Source of the DNA: Tubulanus polymorphus
Taxonomy: Eukaryota > Nemertea > Palaeonemertea > Tubulaniformes > Tubulanidae
DNA: 64,000 bases
Assembly (NCBI RefSeq): GCF_964204645.1
Contig: NC_134027.1
Span: forward strand, 4,204,485 to 4,268,484
Direction: 5' to 3'
This document shows, piece after piece, positions 37,302 through 50,055 of the stretch. The position numbers were made by a program, and so were the translations under genes. The notes under the pieces were generated by a model. The model saw nothing but the letters and a program-made list of their open reading frames with translations, did no database searches and was not told the DNA's origin. Positions within the stretch are counted from its first letter, which is position 1; each line of letters starts with the position of its first letter.

Positions 37302-37869
37302 TAATATAGTTTAAACGTTACTTAGCGTAGAAAACCAATGTTTTTGATGAGCCAATATTCCCTGTTTGTGTACACTTGGCACACGTGTGAGCAAAAGGTT
37401 GACGTACTAGGAACAGATACGGACTACTGGACCGGACATTTTTCACTACCGGTATTTATATTATCATAATTCATTTTTATGTCGAACGGAATTAACCAAA
37501 AACTGTTGACCCAGAATACATCCGAATTTTTATATATCTATTGGTAAACTCTTTAACACTTAAAATTTTTGCATATAATTCAACTCTACGAACTGTCATG
37601 AATAAATAAATATGTCCATATTCATGCAATTTCTAGGTTATACCCCACTGTGCTTATATACCAATAAAGGATTCAAAAATATCTTATGTATACCCATGTA
37701 TTATGTGTACTCAAAACTACTTTCAAAATTTAGTTGTTATTAGCGGAATAAAATGGGTATTTATATTTACTAAGTTGAAATAGCCTCATCTAAATTTCAA
37801 TTAAAATTCAAATGTCCCAAAAGAGAACAAGACTTCTTCCACTACACAACTTCCTAATTATAACTCGGT

Positions 37870-39557
37870 TTATGAAGTAATTACACAACAAATATCAATG
37901 TATGTTTGAAATGGAGTCTGATCGATAATAACCTGTGACAGAGATTTGTATGTCAACTCAAAGGTTAGGGCAACATTGCCATTCATCTGGAAGTAGATAT
38001 TTCCCCAAATTTGGCATTATATTCGGACCCTTTTTCTAACCCAAATTGAAAATAAATCTTATGAATTCTATTTATGGTAACGGTAAAATAGCATTTATCA
38101 ATATGGATTTCGTATCTATATTTACCATAGCTAAATTCTGACACATCACTGATGACACATGATAGCTTCGATAAACTGTCGATGAAAGTACATTTCGATG
38201 GACATGAAAGTTTCTTAAGGGAGAGCCATATTTCTGTAGTGGTTTGATCGATCGGGATGCACTTGTATCTGAAAAACACATAAATATAAAATCAAACTAT
38301 AGTTTGGGCTAAAAGGGTAAAGGCCTGTACTAAACATCTGACACTACTGATCATGCGGACATTCGTATATGGGATAGCAAATCCAAATATATCATCACAA
38401 GCTACAGCACATTAAGATCAGAATCAGCAATCAACAAGCCTCTCCATTGTAATTGAATTAGGCTTTTAAATTGGATTGCTTCAAATAAAGGTGTCTTCAT
38501 CTAAATCCCCAATCCCATGATGCAGCAAAAAAAAGTAAGTAAATAGGGTACTTCATACAAATAGAAATTCCTTCAGTCATTTAGATTCCTGTTCCTAAAA
38601 CTACAATGCGATAAAGAGCCTCGAGTTGTCACTTTCCAACTCGACAAGTCGTCATATTTATGTCGACATATCGCGACGTTTTCATGACAAATTTTGCTTT
38701 TTCGCCCATTTTCCACGGGACAAGCCGTCATTTGAAGACACGTCTAAATGTAAGATGAGGACGCCAGTGATATGACGACTGAGTTTCAAGTCGTCATGAA
38801 TATGTCGACTTGTCGCGAGGAAAATGGTCGAGAAAACGAAACATGTCGTCAAAATGTCACGATATGTCGACATATTCATGTCGACTTGATGCGATATATC
38901 GCGATATGTCGACATAAATATGACGACTTCTCGAGTTGGAACGCGACGACTCGAGGCCCTTTATCGCTTCCATATAAAACTCTATAAAGCCCCTATTTCG
39001 CTCTATTCCAGAGTATTCTCTGTTGCCGTCTGGAACTCGTTGTTATGCAATGATATCTTGAAACTAGAATCGGCTCAACGCTAAGCTTCTGAAGGATATG
39101 ATAACTTCCTTACTAATACAAAGTCCTGAATATCAAAATCTGCAAGACTATTTCAAAGTGCGTCCCAACATAATGCTAATAAGCTATAGATAGATTGTCA
39201 TAAGACAGACCGCAATAATATATCGAAATATCAGTCACACCCAAATCGACTTCAATTATCATCGACGAAATATCACGACATTGGTCATAGTCTTAAACTA
39301 CTGATTACAGATCAAATACAGCGCAGAAGAACCATTATGCTCTGATAATTTTGTTGTAACCGTATAAGAAAGGATCAATAAATAATAATTGAAGTGTAAT
39401 TGTAATATGTCAAATTACTCAAAAAGCAAAGTGAAAAAGATTTTTACATACCAACAAGTGCCGTACTGATTGGAGATACACAAGCAGGAGTACTTCGCCA
39501 ATAGAGAGTTGACAGAATACTCCGTGCTTGTCGAATACGATGAATAATCTGATGCAT
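37870..39557 (-). CDS. Possible small gene with a mitochondrial-presequence-like N-terminus
   Basis: Three minus-strand exons, 39452-39557, 38126-38268 and 37870-37986, have good splice signals (ttttcag and cttccag acceptors; gtatgt and gtaaat donors), compatible phases, and join to 121 codons plus stop. An in-frame stop precedes the start codon. The N-terminus MHQIIHRIRQARSILSTLYW and the next 60 residues are rich in Arg, Ser and aliphatic residues with almost no acidic residue, as in a mitochondrial targeting peptide; YRSYHVSSVM resembles a processing-site region. I recognise no family in the last exon (TFELTYKSLSQVI). It may be an orphan gene, a misjoined presequence from a known gene, or chance. 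Neighbours DDX21 and CNEP1R1 are on the same strand. The foldback element at 38608-38967 is in its first intron. Confidence 0.4.
38608..38967. mobile_element. Foldback/MITE-like element with long inverted ends
   Basis: About 360 bp. The left end (gcgataaagagcctcgagtt, then aactcgacaagtcgtcatat and ttatgtcgacatatcgcgac) is mirrored by the right end (gcgatatgtcgacataaata, tgacgacttctcgagttgga, cgaggccctttatcgc), giving inverted arms of roughly 65-70 bp with small gaps. The middle repeats palindromic cgacatat/atgtcgac units. No coding capacity and no obvious target duplication were found. Confidence 0.8.
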
Positions 39558-39699
39558 CAAAATAGAGCGTTTTTAGAAAAGAAATAATGGGTAATGCGTT
39601 CGAACGTCCATGTGGTTTATTTGAATTGAATTGATGGTATCTCCACATTAAGCGCGATGACTACGAAACGGACGATTTAAGTAATTGCGGAACTATCGG

Positions 39700-39845
39700 A
39701 CTCGGGCGGGACTTTCATTTTAGTTGACGGAGAACCCGCTTGTCCACGTTATCATAGAACTCACATATCAGCAGCACCCTGGGACTCGAACCTCGAACAT
39801 GGTGGCACGCAAGCCTCAACCAGCATAGCCCCAATCACTGGTTCT
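39700..39845 (-). repeat. tRNA-derived SINE fragment
   Basis: On the minus strand a box-A-like ggggctatgctggttgaggc is followed about 30 bp later by aggttcgagtccc, a perfect Pol III box B. The body then continues without tRNA 3'-end pairing. This is the usual arrangement of a tRNA-derived SINE head; only this fragment is seen here. Confidence 0.55.
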
Positions 39846-40342
39846 GATTCTACTTAATGATACATAATCCTTTTTACTTAAAACGTATGATGTAATAATG
39901 ATGAAAACAAGATAAAATCAACAAAAAACATGTACAAATAATTATGAGGTTTATTTACAATAAAATTACCTTCTATATTATTTACACTACAATGTGTTAT
40001 TTCCAAACTAAAACTAAAATTAATAGAACCCCTTAATTTGGAGCAATAGCAATTATCTATTAATCCGGTTTATTAGAAAAAAATCGGATAAATATAATAT
40101 TTCGCACGTGGACCATCAATAATATCCAGATTAGATCGAAATCTGGACTTACGTGATTCAGAATTAAGTGGGTTAGACTGCGTACACAAACTTGGCACAG
40201 CGGCCACAATCTTTTAGTTCATAAACTTTCTGCAATATCTATGATCAACCAAGGACTGCTTGCATACAGAATTCATACTCCATCACCTGTGAATATCAGT
40301 TTGTTTTCGCTACAGTGGCTACACTGTAGGGGTCAGTTAAGG

Positions 40343-41936
40343 TCAGGTGGTTGGTCTGGGTTTCAGTATAAGCTTTCCGGTCTGAAAGAACAAACATTCA
40401 ACGTTGTACTGGTAATAACCTAGTCCTCTTAACACATTCGACAAGAATAAAAATGAAAACTTACATCATCACATGACATATTGTAGTCTAGTAAAACCTT
40501 CCGACATCTGGATGCAATTCTGTTCATTTGTTAATAAAAATAACTGTTAATCTAATCTGAATACTTACTTTCTAGCGATACAAGTCATTCAGTTAAACTA
40601 GTCCACAGTGACAGGGCATTCAAATTAATAGGCTATTATAGCACCTGTCATGTGGAACCAACTGCCTTCAAGTATTAGGCAAAGTCCATCAGTTAAACGT
40701 TTCAAGAATTTGAAAAATTACTTAAATTATTTACTTAAAAAGTAATTTTTTCTCCATGTCTATTGAATTACTATTTCAAATCAGCTTATCTTTATTCTAT
40801 ACAGCACACTGCTTACAGTTTGAAGGATTTAGCTATACAGGGTCTAAAAAAATGGGTTACCATAGCTTTAATCAATGAAATGAAATTTTTGGAGGGTAAG
40901 GTTGATAGCCCTGGATGTTTGCTCAAGGATGGAATGTTGAAATGCAATCATGAGTCATGCGGCTGAGCGCTAGCATGTTTTTGAATCGCCATTAAAATTG
41001 TAGTTTATGAGTCTTAAAGCTTGGTAACACATTTTCGCATAAGAGAATATATTTATTATCAGTATCAAGAAATAAAGGATACATATGCGGAAGTATAACT
41101 CTTTTATGGATTCCAAAAAGAAATAGAATAATCAATGTCACTGCACTCAGAGCGAAGAATGGATGATACATCAATGACTGTATTAATGATACCTGCAATA
41201 TACATTATATTCATTCACAATTCAAACATTCAAATTGATAAAGGTTGCACTATGTGTTGTCATCAAGTCACTTACTCTAAATGTTTCAGTGTCTACAAGC
41301 CAGTTAACAGCACCGGTTACTGCACAAACACTGACGATAACTAGAATCACTGAAAAAAAGAGAGGGAACCATCACATTGATTAGTGCACATTCTCCAAGT
41401 TGAAATCGTAATTGACTCGACTGTACATTAGGTACATACATCTCCATCGCCCTGTAGCTGGTCGAAGTTGAGCAATAACTTCCGTCAATCTTCTTTCAAA
41501 AGCTTTCAAATCTAAGAAAAATAAAATGAACAATCTGATTAGTGACTCAGAGTGCTGATGGCAGCAGGTAGGTAGTACGTAAGGCGCAGGGGAGGGATCA
41601 GTGGCGCTGGAACTGCAGCGGCGAAAGCCGCAGCAATAATTTACTGAATGACGTTTTCTTTTCTTTGAATACCACATTTTTGAAGAAATAAGGTAAATTC
41701 GCTGCGGCAATATTTAGAACCTGTCCAAAATCGGCATTTGGCCGCGACCATTTCCATCCATTTCCAACGCCCCTGGCCTGCTGGGGATAGTTGAGTTGTG
41801 ACAGAAAAAGGGTTTGAATCGCTGTTAGTTTCTGTATCAATTCAATAATATAATTGAACGAGGAACATACTTTACCTTCTGTTTGTTCTAATGACATGTT
41901 ACTGTATCGTTGATGAGGTCTTTTTACTGCCGCCAT
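40343..41936 (-). CDS. CNEP1R1: CNEP1R1 (TMEM188), regulatory subunit of nuclear envelope phosphatase
   Basis: Six exons, 41876-41936, 41440-41511, 41276-41349, 41083-41192, 40465-40519 and 40343-40381, join in frame to 136 residues, or 123 from the internal Met in MSLEQTE, which aligns with the vertebrate start. The protein reads [24 protein letters not shown], a first membrane helix ending [18 protein letters not shown] starting a second helix, FGIHKRV, then [16 protein letters not shown] and [10 protein letters not shown]. All are diagnostic of CNEP1R1. It anchors and activates the phosphatase CTDNEP1 at the nuclear envelope/ER, where the pair dephosphorylates lipin and so controls phosphatidate and membrane synthesis. 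The gene starts 142 bp from the divergent enoyl-CoA isomerase-like gene. Confidence 0.95.
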
Positions 41937-42078
41937 TATTATGAATGTAGTGTCAATATAGTGTGATTTGAATTTGAGTATATTTGTTGAACGTGGATGT
42001 AACTAATAAATTATTCAATTAAATTAATTCTTTATTGTGTGTTTTATTATTCGGGACAGTCGGGCCGTCCGGGGCGAA
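41937..42078. promoter_or_regulatory. Compact bidirectional promoter, CNEP1R1 / crotonase-like gene
   Basis: Only 142 bp separate the two start codons, which point away from each other. The interval has no TATA box at a convincing place on either side and a GC-richer patch next to the plus-strand start (cgggccgtccggggcg). Shared regulation is inferred from the spacing. Confidence 0.6.
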
Positions 42079-43064
42079 ATGTCCTCTAATTTGATAACCT
42101 GTCAAATTCTGCAAGATATTGCCGTTTTAACATTCGATTGTGGTGAAAATAGATTAAATAACGAGTTTATAGAGAAATTTCAGGAAGCATTGAACCAAGT
42201 TGAGAGGTGAGCCTAATTTAATTAACAAAACACTCCTGCCAGTGCCAAGTAAAGAAGGCAATTTAATGTGTCATTTTTTGGAAATAATTAATTACATCAT
42301 TGATGATTATTTTGGCGATTTATGTCATTAGGAATGAACAAGTGAAGGTTTTGTTAACAACTGGGAAAGGAAAGTTTTACAGTAATGGATTGGATTTGGC
42401 ATGGTGTGCTGCTAATCAGAACAAATTAGATGAATTTCAACGAAAACTGACAGAACTCACACGTCGACTGCTTACTTTTCATCTTCCAACAATTGCTGTA
42501 TTGAATGGTACGTTAATTGTGAGGAAGTGAGAATATTATTCTGCCTTTGAATATGTTTTTAGTCTCTATTGTTTTTGCAGGTCATGCATTTGCTGGAGGT
42601 GCGTTCATAGCCATGTGTCATGATTATATCTTCATGAACGAAGACAGAGGTTGGTTTTGTCTCAATGAAATATTCCTTGGATTTCGCCTAGGAGACTTCT
42701 TTCTTTCTTTATTAAAGTAAGTTCAGAGAAAAACTATGTATAAGTTTAACACCAGTTCAATTGGAAATCGCAGTTTTCTCCATTATATAGGTGTAAAGTA
42801 ACTAGCAGTCATACGCAGAGTCAGTTAATGGTTTTTGGGCATCGTTTCACTGCTGCGGAAGCTCTCAAGAATCAGATCATCACTAATCATTTCGCGGTCA
42901 ACAGGTTATTAGAAGAATCATTGAAATATGCAAAACAACTCGCAGCGGAGTTCATAAACTATGATCCAAAAATTTTGAAAGCTATGAAAGAAGATTTGTA
43001 TAGGCCAGTATTATCGAACCAAAATGAACTCACTTTTTCTTCCCATGTTAAATCAAATCTGTGA
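42079..43064 (+). CDS. Enoyl-CoA delta isomerase-like protein, crotonase fold
   Basis: Four exons, 42079-42206, 42332-42507, 42581-42716 and 42791-43064, join to 237 residues, the size of a single crotonase domain without targeting extension. NERV-type joining gives VKVLLTTGKGKFYSNGLDLA, the first oxyanion-hole strand with its S-N-G-x-D turn, and GHAFAGGAFIAMCHDYI, the GxxxAGG helix forming the second oxyanion-hole amide. FCLNEIFLGFRL follows, the region where ECI/ECH members carry or lack an acid residue. Closest in type to the ECI group that shifts cis/trans-3 double bonds during fatty-acid beta-oxidation. The C-terminus SNL is at best a weak variant of the peroxisomal SKL signal, so location is open. 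Hydratase or other acyl-CoA activity is possible. Confidence 0.8.
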
Positions 43065-46000
43065 TTATGCAAGTGGCGGTTTCAACTGCTACTTTTCCAA
43101 CTTACGAAAATTATAATCAGGGCAACTATTACTGGTATGTAATCTTTGTGTACCTTTATATACATAAGATTTTAAAATTTACTGATAAGAATTTATTACT
43201 TATTAATAATAAAGTATTTGTTAATTGTAAATTCATAGTAATTGTCTTTTGAAAATTTTTACTGTATCCTAGAGATAACAAGAGAGGAATTGACGAATCT
43301 GTGAACAGGAAAACACCTACTAATACTATTGACATAAGATCATGAAAATATAGCATTTTGTATCATTTATTTACAACTTGTTAATAGACTACACATAGAT
43401 ACAAAAGTACTATATGAATGATACATCCATACGGACAAATACATACAAATTACGGTATACAATGGCTTTTTGACTAAAATACTAAAATCAATAAGGTTAT
43501 ATGAAATATACAATAATGACTGGCATAGATAGCAGCATTCATAAGAATACAAAGTGTAGTGAATATTAACGAAAAACTCAAAAAATAGTGCATTAAATTA
43601 CATGTACCATTCCTTGCTAGCCTACTGCTTAAACAAAAAAAAATTGGTCAAAAAACGAGCAGATCAAATGAATATTTGTATAGAAATTTCAGCAGCTGAT
43701 GTATATACATAATAGATGTAGATTGTTTTAAAAATACCTTAAAATCCAACAACTGACAGAGCGATTCCTACGCAGACAAACTAGCAGAATTACCATGTTT
43801 CCTATGCAGAAAATTTCATGACTAGTTAATGAATAATCAACATGAAAAGCTCGAGTTAGATCTAAATTGTTTATGAAGGAATTGTACATTCAAACGGGAT
43901 TTCAAATTAATTTGTTAAATGTTTATTAGTGCAGACTTATTTGAAGTGTATACATGCATATACAATGAGATGAAGTGGACAGAAATTACAGCATATTTAC
44001 ACACAATATTGTAGCGAAAAGCAACAAAACCAATTCTTGCCACGGTTTAACGTTATACATGTATATATAGGAACCTTGACTGATGTCTTTTTTAGTTGCG
44101 AAAACGTGGATGGAATCAATATCAACTGCAGTCAGACCCGGGCCGAGTTTTATCGAGGAGCAGTTCTATTTCAAGAAAAATGGCACTCTGTGAAAAGGAA
44201 TAGATCTGGCCTATTGAGAAAAGGACAGATCTTATGGATTACTTTTCATTTTCAAAAAAATTATGTCCAAATTTCGAAATATTTTTACACATTTGACTTT
44301 TTGAAGGCGCAGAAAATTTTAGGGGTTCGCTCGCTACCCCTGAACCCCCTCGGCACGGGCCTGTCATCATTACAATAGCTGCATAGGGTGTACAAGACAA
44401 CAAATAATTAGATAATCTAATGTACATGCAGCCACATGTTCATGTATTCATAGACAGACCCAGGTTTAACCTTGACATATATTAGTTCAACGGTTTATTA
44501 GCCACAAAGAAACCTGTTCGTTATATGTCGAAATATTGAAAAATCTAGACACTTCTGAAGTGATGGGGGTGAAAAACTTCAATAAACATTACGAAATAAC
44601 CGATCTTTGTTTCTTTTAGGAACAATTTATCAAGGATGAATGTATATTCTAGAGAACGATTTCTTTTAATCAACTTCCACTGCCCGACATGACAAGAGTT
44701 CAAACGGGGTTTGTTCATAGAAGATACAGTGCAATAAGCGGAGAGAATGAAATGAAGTTTTCACAGTTATCATATATATTATCTACACTATTATACACAA
44801 ACCATCCTGAGCATATAGAAATATTCACGATAATGCCACAATGAAAGTCAACCGAAAGAAAGCTTCTTCCGTTTCCTTCGTTAAAATCTATGAAGATGAA
44901 ACGTTTAGAAATTAATTTCTATTCTCTAAATTCACAACATCAACGACGATTGACTTAATAATGTTAGAATGTGTACGGAAAAATAATAAAATTGTGATAA
45001 ATAGCAATTTATAATTTTTTCAATCACGTGGGATTCTATGAATTCTATGTAACACATGAAAAAACTTATATCTATTTGAACGCATTTAAAAAATATACAA
45101 CAAGAATCAAATCTCAGTCTAGCATTTCTTTGAAAAAATATCAAACTCAAATACATCAACCCACAAATTTGTTCATTAACTAATCTGATGAGACATGTGA
45201 AATGAGGTAGAACCTGAACTTATTTAGATATACACACAAAATAGTGCTGCTATTTTCAATCATTTCTTTGAAGTTTGATGATAACATTCTATTATTCCAA
45301 TTACAAATATTAACTAATGGATATTATTAGTCGTGCCAAAAAATATTTCTATGATACTCGATGCGATGAGATCAATATCAACAAATATCAACCATGCTGC
45401 CAATACCTAAAACACTGCAAGCAGAAATCTCTAAACTCAATTCATCAATGAGAATAGAATTGATCCTGATCAACCACTGCAACTTCAATCTGTTATTACA
45501 TGTACATTATTAGAAATTTGGGCGTTTTGATTTTGCTTGAAACCTCTTCGGTGACAGGTAAATACATTGTACTTCCCTCAAACAATATTGAATGAAGAAA
45601 ATAATCCAATTCAGGTTGACTACATAGAATATGTAAAATCATTCAAATAATCTTACCCTCACTTTATTGATTAAGTAGTACAAGCTGAATGGGTCTTCAT
45701 GCGTAAAGTATCACAATATGATCTGGACTTATTGGTAAACCACGCACTATTGTTACAAAACCTTTCAAACCAAAGAGCAAACGGAAACTATGAAGATAAA
45801 TCAATAAGTCATCTACCAGCCCTGTCTGATGAGACATGTCTGAACTAATACTATCACTATTTCTAAGAAATATCTTTACGATATCTACATGTCGGTAACC
45901 CATTTTGTGGAGGTGCAGCCATCGTCAATCCCCAGTTTATTCCTGTAAAATTATTGTATTTTCCTGCACAAAATAAAAAGCTGTAGCAAGCATCACATAC

Positions 46001-46524
46001 GTGTAAATGTAATATTCAACAATATATCAACAAACAGACAACAAAAACCGTTGCTATAAAAACGATACAAGCACCAATTGTTGCTCTTCTAAACCAAACC
46101 AAAATGGACCAAAAAATAACCGTTAAAATTTGTGTCGCTCGAATTTGACGATCATAAGACATATGATGACTATTCAACGGGATTGAAAAACGAAAAGAAA
46201 TCTGCAATTACATGTACTTTTACTGAATTTTTTTTTGTTTTCATGTAAGTTTGAGCCAGCTCAATTGAATATGTATTCACCAAATTATCATACTTATGAT
46301 AATAATAATAATATACACAATCTTCTACATGCATTTTCTCGGTAATAATTTTATGAATATATCATTATAAAACATACAGGCTATTGAATCCACTCACAGA
46401 CAACGAAAAAAAAAAAAAAAAAAATAATGGAAAAATACCTCGCTTTCAAACTCTAAATTACCGTTCATCTGAGATGGTGATTCCAGTCCATAGTTGTATT
46501 GATGATGTTAACTAATTAATTTTA
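43065..46524. other. 3.5-kb non-coding stretch between convergent genes
   Basis: No coding exon found. It should include the 3' UTRs of the crotonase-like gene (+) and of the PTPN1-like gene (-). About 44310-44365 (ttcgctcgctacccctgaac, then cggcacgggcc) looks like the end of an interspersed repeat. A (taa)n tract is near 46300 and a run of about 20 A near 46408. Confidence 0.55.
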
Positions 46525-49500
46525 TCAAATATAGTAACGATATAACATATATCCACCCATCAATATAGACAATGTCAGTCCGAGACCGACGTATATTGTC
46601 TGCCATGATTTCGGTTTAGGTCGACGAGGTATATTCATTCTGTCACGGGCTTTCTTCATACGTTCGAGCTGTTCCTCAGTGTTTTTAGTCATTTCTTCTT
46701 TCTTACGACGTTGTACAACTCTGCGAATTGAAATAGAATTCAGCTTAAATGTATTTTTGAGCAAGTTTCTTTTTTTAGACGCAACCGACATATGCTGATT
46801 TTGTTACTGACAGGGGCAAGTCGCACATCGCAAATCAACCTATGCCCGCCTCAAGATCAAACTACATGTATTCTAAGGTCATATAAGACCTACCCCGATG
46901 TAAAAAATGGAACACGTCCTTTACTAATGATTGTGCTTCTGACTGGTCAATGTAAATGACCTTAAGACTCAGCATAATCATGTCACAACGATCGTTAAGA
47001 TCTGATAAGTGACCTAAGTTGACTCGACTAATGGAACACAACTGTTGCAAGCTACCCACAAATTCCTAAATACAATACGTCACAAAAACTATCAACTTAT
47101 GTACAAACCTTTCTTCTCCTTCAATCAATGATTTCTTCTCTTCCTCATTGACATGTAAAGAATCGTACCGCGGTGGTACCGGTGGTACAGTTGAAGGCGG
47201 TTGCTGTGATATCAAATATGTACGTGGTGGTATAGGAGGTGGAACGCTGTCATCGTCATCATCATCTTCTTCACTTTCGGTCATTATTATGACCTCTTCG
47301 TCTTCATCGTCGCCATCGCTACTCGATTCTTCGACTGCTAACATTCGTTTCGGAGGTTTTGGTGGAGGTTCGTGATCGAACTTGAAAGAAAAATTAAAAA
47401 GAATTAACTCAACATCTCCACTTTCTAATACAGGGCTCTTTTACAGATCAGTCATTCCTGGATGTAAAAAAAAATCCTGGTCCAAACTGTAACAATCTAT
47501 GTGTAGTTTAATACTGTACAACTACAAACCAAACATTTATAATTGCCTCTCAAAATGAGTATTGAAGGAGTTTTGGGGATGTTGCTTAAATAAGAAGCAC
47601 CTTTGAAAACATTTTCTGTTTAAAAGGAGTTTTGAAAGGAATCAAAGAGTCGTAGAGTTTGTTATAAAAAAAATTAAATTAACATAATTAAAATGAATAT
47701 ATTTCTTTCTACACATCGCTTACCTCGTCAAAACTAGAGTTGAGGGACGACGATAAAATTCTCTTTCCTCCTTCTAAAACAGCGAGGTATGAAAATCGAA
47801 GTTGATCCGTAGTTTGTATTAAACCCATTCGATATTTGCGCATGTTCAGCAGTATTTTACGAATATCAATACAGTTCAGATCTCTGGTCTTCTCGATCTG
47901 GAAAAAAACAAAACGAAAGTGACAACTTTTTTGTGATTTTTATTGCTTTATTGACCGATCCTACAAATACAATGTTTATCTCTAGCCTCCTGAGATCTGG
48001 CAGTGCGGCTCGAAAGAAAAAATATAATCTATGGGGGAACCTCAAATTTGGTGCACACTCATTTCTTTCAAAGTCTTTTAAACTCAAGTGCATTGACAAG
48101 GAGTGTCAATCCAACTGCTAAACAAATCAAGCAACATTTGTTTGTTTTATATTCAGACTACTCACCATAATCAGGCAAGTATCGACTAAACAAAAAGTTC
48201 CAGAGCGTCCAATTCCTGCGCTGCAATGTATTACGCATGGTCCCACATCATTCTCAAGCGCTCCAGATCGTCGGACAGCCATTAGAAAATTCAAAAACGC
48301 AGCTGGAGACTGTGGAACTCCGAAATCAGGCCACGTCGTGTAATGAAAATGCAGCACTTCTTTTTTCTCTTTAGTCTAAAACATTCAATCCAAACTTGAA
48401 AGAATATCATTCATGATTAACAGATTTGGTAATGTCGAGATGATTTAAACTTACTTCTAAATGCTCTACTTCTAACTTTTGTATCGTATAATAAGAAAAC
48501 TCATTTTCATCTATGTAGCTAACTTGAATTGAAGCTTCAGGAAAAGTCATGACGTCTTCGTGTCCTACTGCAGAACCCAGGGGCCAATATTGATCGCATT
48601 TCAACTGAAAATACAATAAACTTACGTATATGAATCATCGTAATACAATGGATTATCAACAACTTAGAAAGCAAATCATCACTATGAACTTACATTTCCC
48701 CTTTCAATCACTCTATTCAACATAACGATTCCTTTTACATTCTGATCCCAAATCATCTGCCAATAATGAGCTGATGTGTTCCGTAAAGGTCCCTAGAATA
48801 CAACGGCATTCATGTAAAAATTCACTAAAATCACCTATAAAAAATCTAAACATCAATGGTAGTTTAATTCAGACTTTACGATAGACTCTAGAGAAAAATA
48901 CCAAATAACTGACTTTCAAATTTGCTTATATAGGCTAAGTAGTAGAATCCAAATGATCATAAATGAAATTGGAACCAATGAAAAAATTCATCCGAATTAC
49001 AAAAAATCTTCGATAAACATCATATTCTACATACTTTATATAGCATCCGGATAGAGATAGAATTCCGGATTAAACGGGTTTGACTGAATTTGAAATCTAC
49101 CTGTGTAAGAATATATCTCCTATTAGCTTCAGGGGCCTCGACTAAGCTAGCGTTGATATAGTCATTTTCTTCAGACGGTAAAATCACACGGCTGTGATCA
49201 TCTATAACGAACAACAAGAGATAAATTAAACCGGGGACACGATTAACCGCAGGAGTCCGGTACCCGGCAAGTTCCACACTTACATGGACTGACGTCTCTG
49301 TATCGATTACGCGATCTGTTTTCTGGACTACGGGCTACTTTAACCGTGAAATCATGATTCAGCGACGCTTCATTCCGAAGTCTCTAAAAACAAAAATGAA
49401 ACCGTCAATCGAGAATTTGAAAATGTGGGCGGATATAGAACCGCAAATCACTCCTACTGGTGATCAAAAATGTCAAAATCGACGGCAAAAAACTCACGTG

Positions 49501-49578
49501 GTAAACAATTTGCCAGGACCCATTCTTGTCGAACTCTTCTAATTCTCGCTCCAGTAAAGATAACCCTGAAGACTCCAT
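46525..49578 (-). CDS. PTPN1: PTPN1/PTPN2-like protein tyrosine phosphatase with C-terminal ER anchor
   Basis: Nine exons, from 49498-49578 to 46525-46720, close in frame at 460 residues (human PTP1B is 435). Order: [15 protein letters not shown]; the phosphotyrosine loop in [26 protein letters not shown], the WPD loop with its general acid; [12 protein letters not shown], the catalytic Cys loop; [14 protein letters not shown], the Q-loop. After the domain comes PPPKPPKR, an Asp/Glu stretch, and two proline-rich runs ([15 protein letters not shown]) resembling SH3-binding sites, a feature also known from PTP1B. A coiled, charged segment then leads to a tail helix [20 protein letters not shown] with only RYYI-type residues after it: a tail anchor in the ER membrane. 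Role by family: dephosphorylation of insulin-type receptor and JAK kinases. Confidence 0.94.
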
Positions 49579-50055
49579 CCTTTATGTTACACGGATAGTC
49601 GATAAAATGACATTTATCTGACATAAATATACGTCAACGAGAAGCACAAAAGCATGAATGAATAGCGTTCGCCTTTCCACGAAAAATATTAAAGCAAGGC
49701 ATATAGCCTTGACCTTTCATTAGTATACCGAATATAATCCTAGATGGCGCTGTGAAATCATAGAATCACAGCCCTTGGGCTTTTAGTGGACGTGTACAGC
49801 ATGGTATTTTGGTATTTTGTAACGTGTTCTTGTGTATATATTTATGTTATTCCAAGGAAATAAAGAATATTATTTTCAAAAAAGATTCGAGGCGGGGATG
49901 AGTCTAAGTCCGGTATCCGCCGATTACGCCTACCGCCTGGCAAACAAAATGGTGGACGTAAACAAATCAACAAATTAAACTTCGAACGTAGCGATCAAGC
50001 GTTGATCTTGCATTAACGAGGATATGTTGAATTAAAGAAAAGAGAAAAAATAACG
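49579..50055. promoter_or_regulatory. Divergent intergenic region, PTPN1-like / EF-hand-UBL gene
   Basis: 477 bp between opposite start codons, with no coding signal inside. It must contain both promoters. An aataaa at about 49858 is on the plus strand but has no gene ending there that I can see. Confidence 0.5.

Noticed and set aside
38772-38987. Plus-strand frame with repeated CRH/MSTCR units
   Set aside because: The repeats come from the palindromic units of the foldback element, not from a protein.
41598-41936. 112-codon open frame starting at the CNEP1R1 ATG
   Set aside because: It runs through a clear donor (gaag|gtaaag at 41876); the rest is intron read-through.
47148-47375. Plus-strand Gly/Ser-rich frame
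   Set aside because: Antisense of the acidic and proline-rich exon 8 of the PTPN1-like gene; its composition is an artefact.
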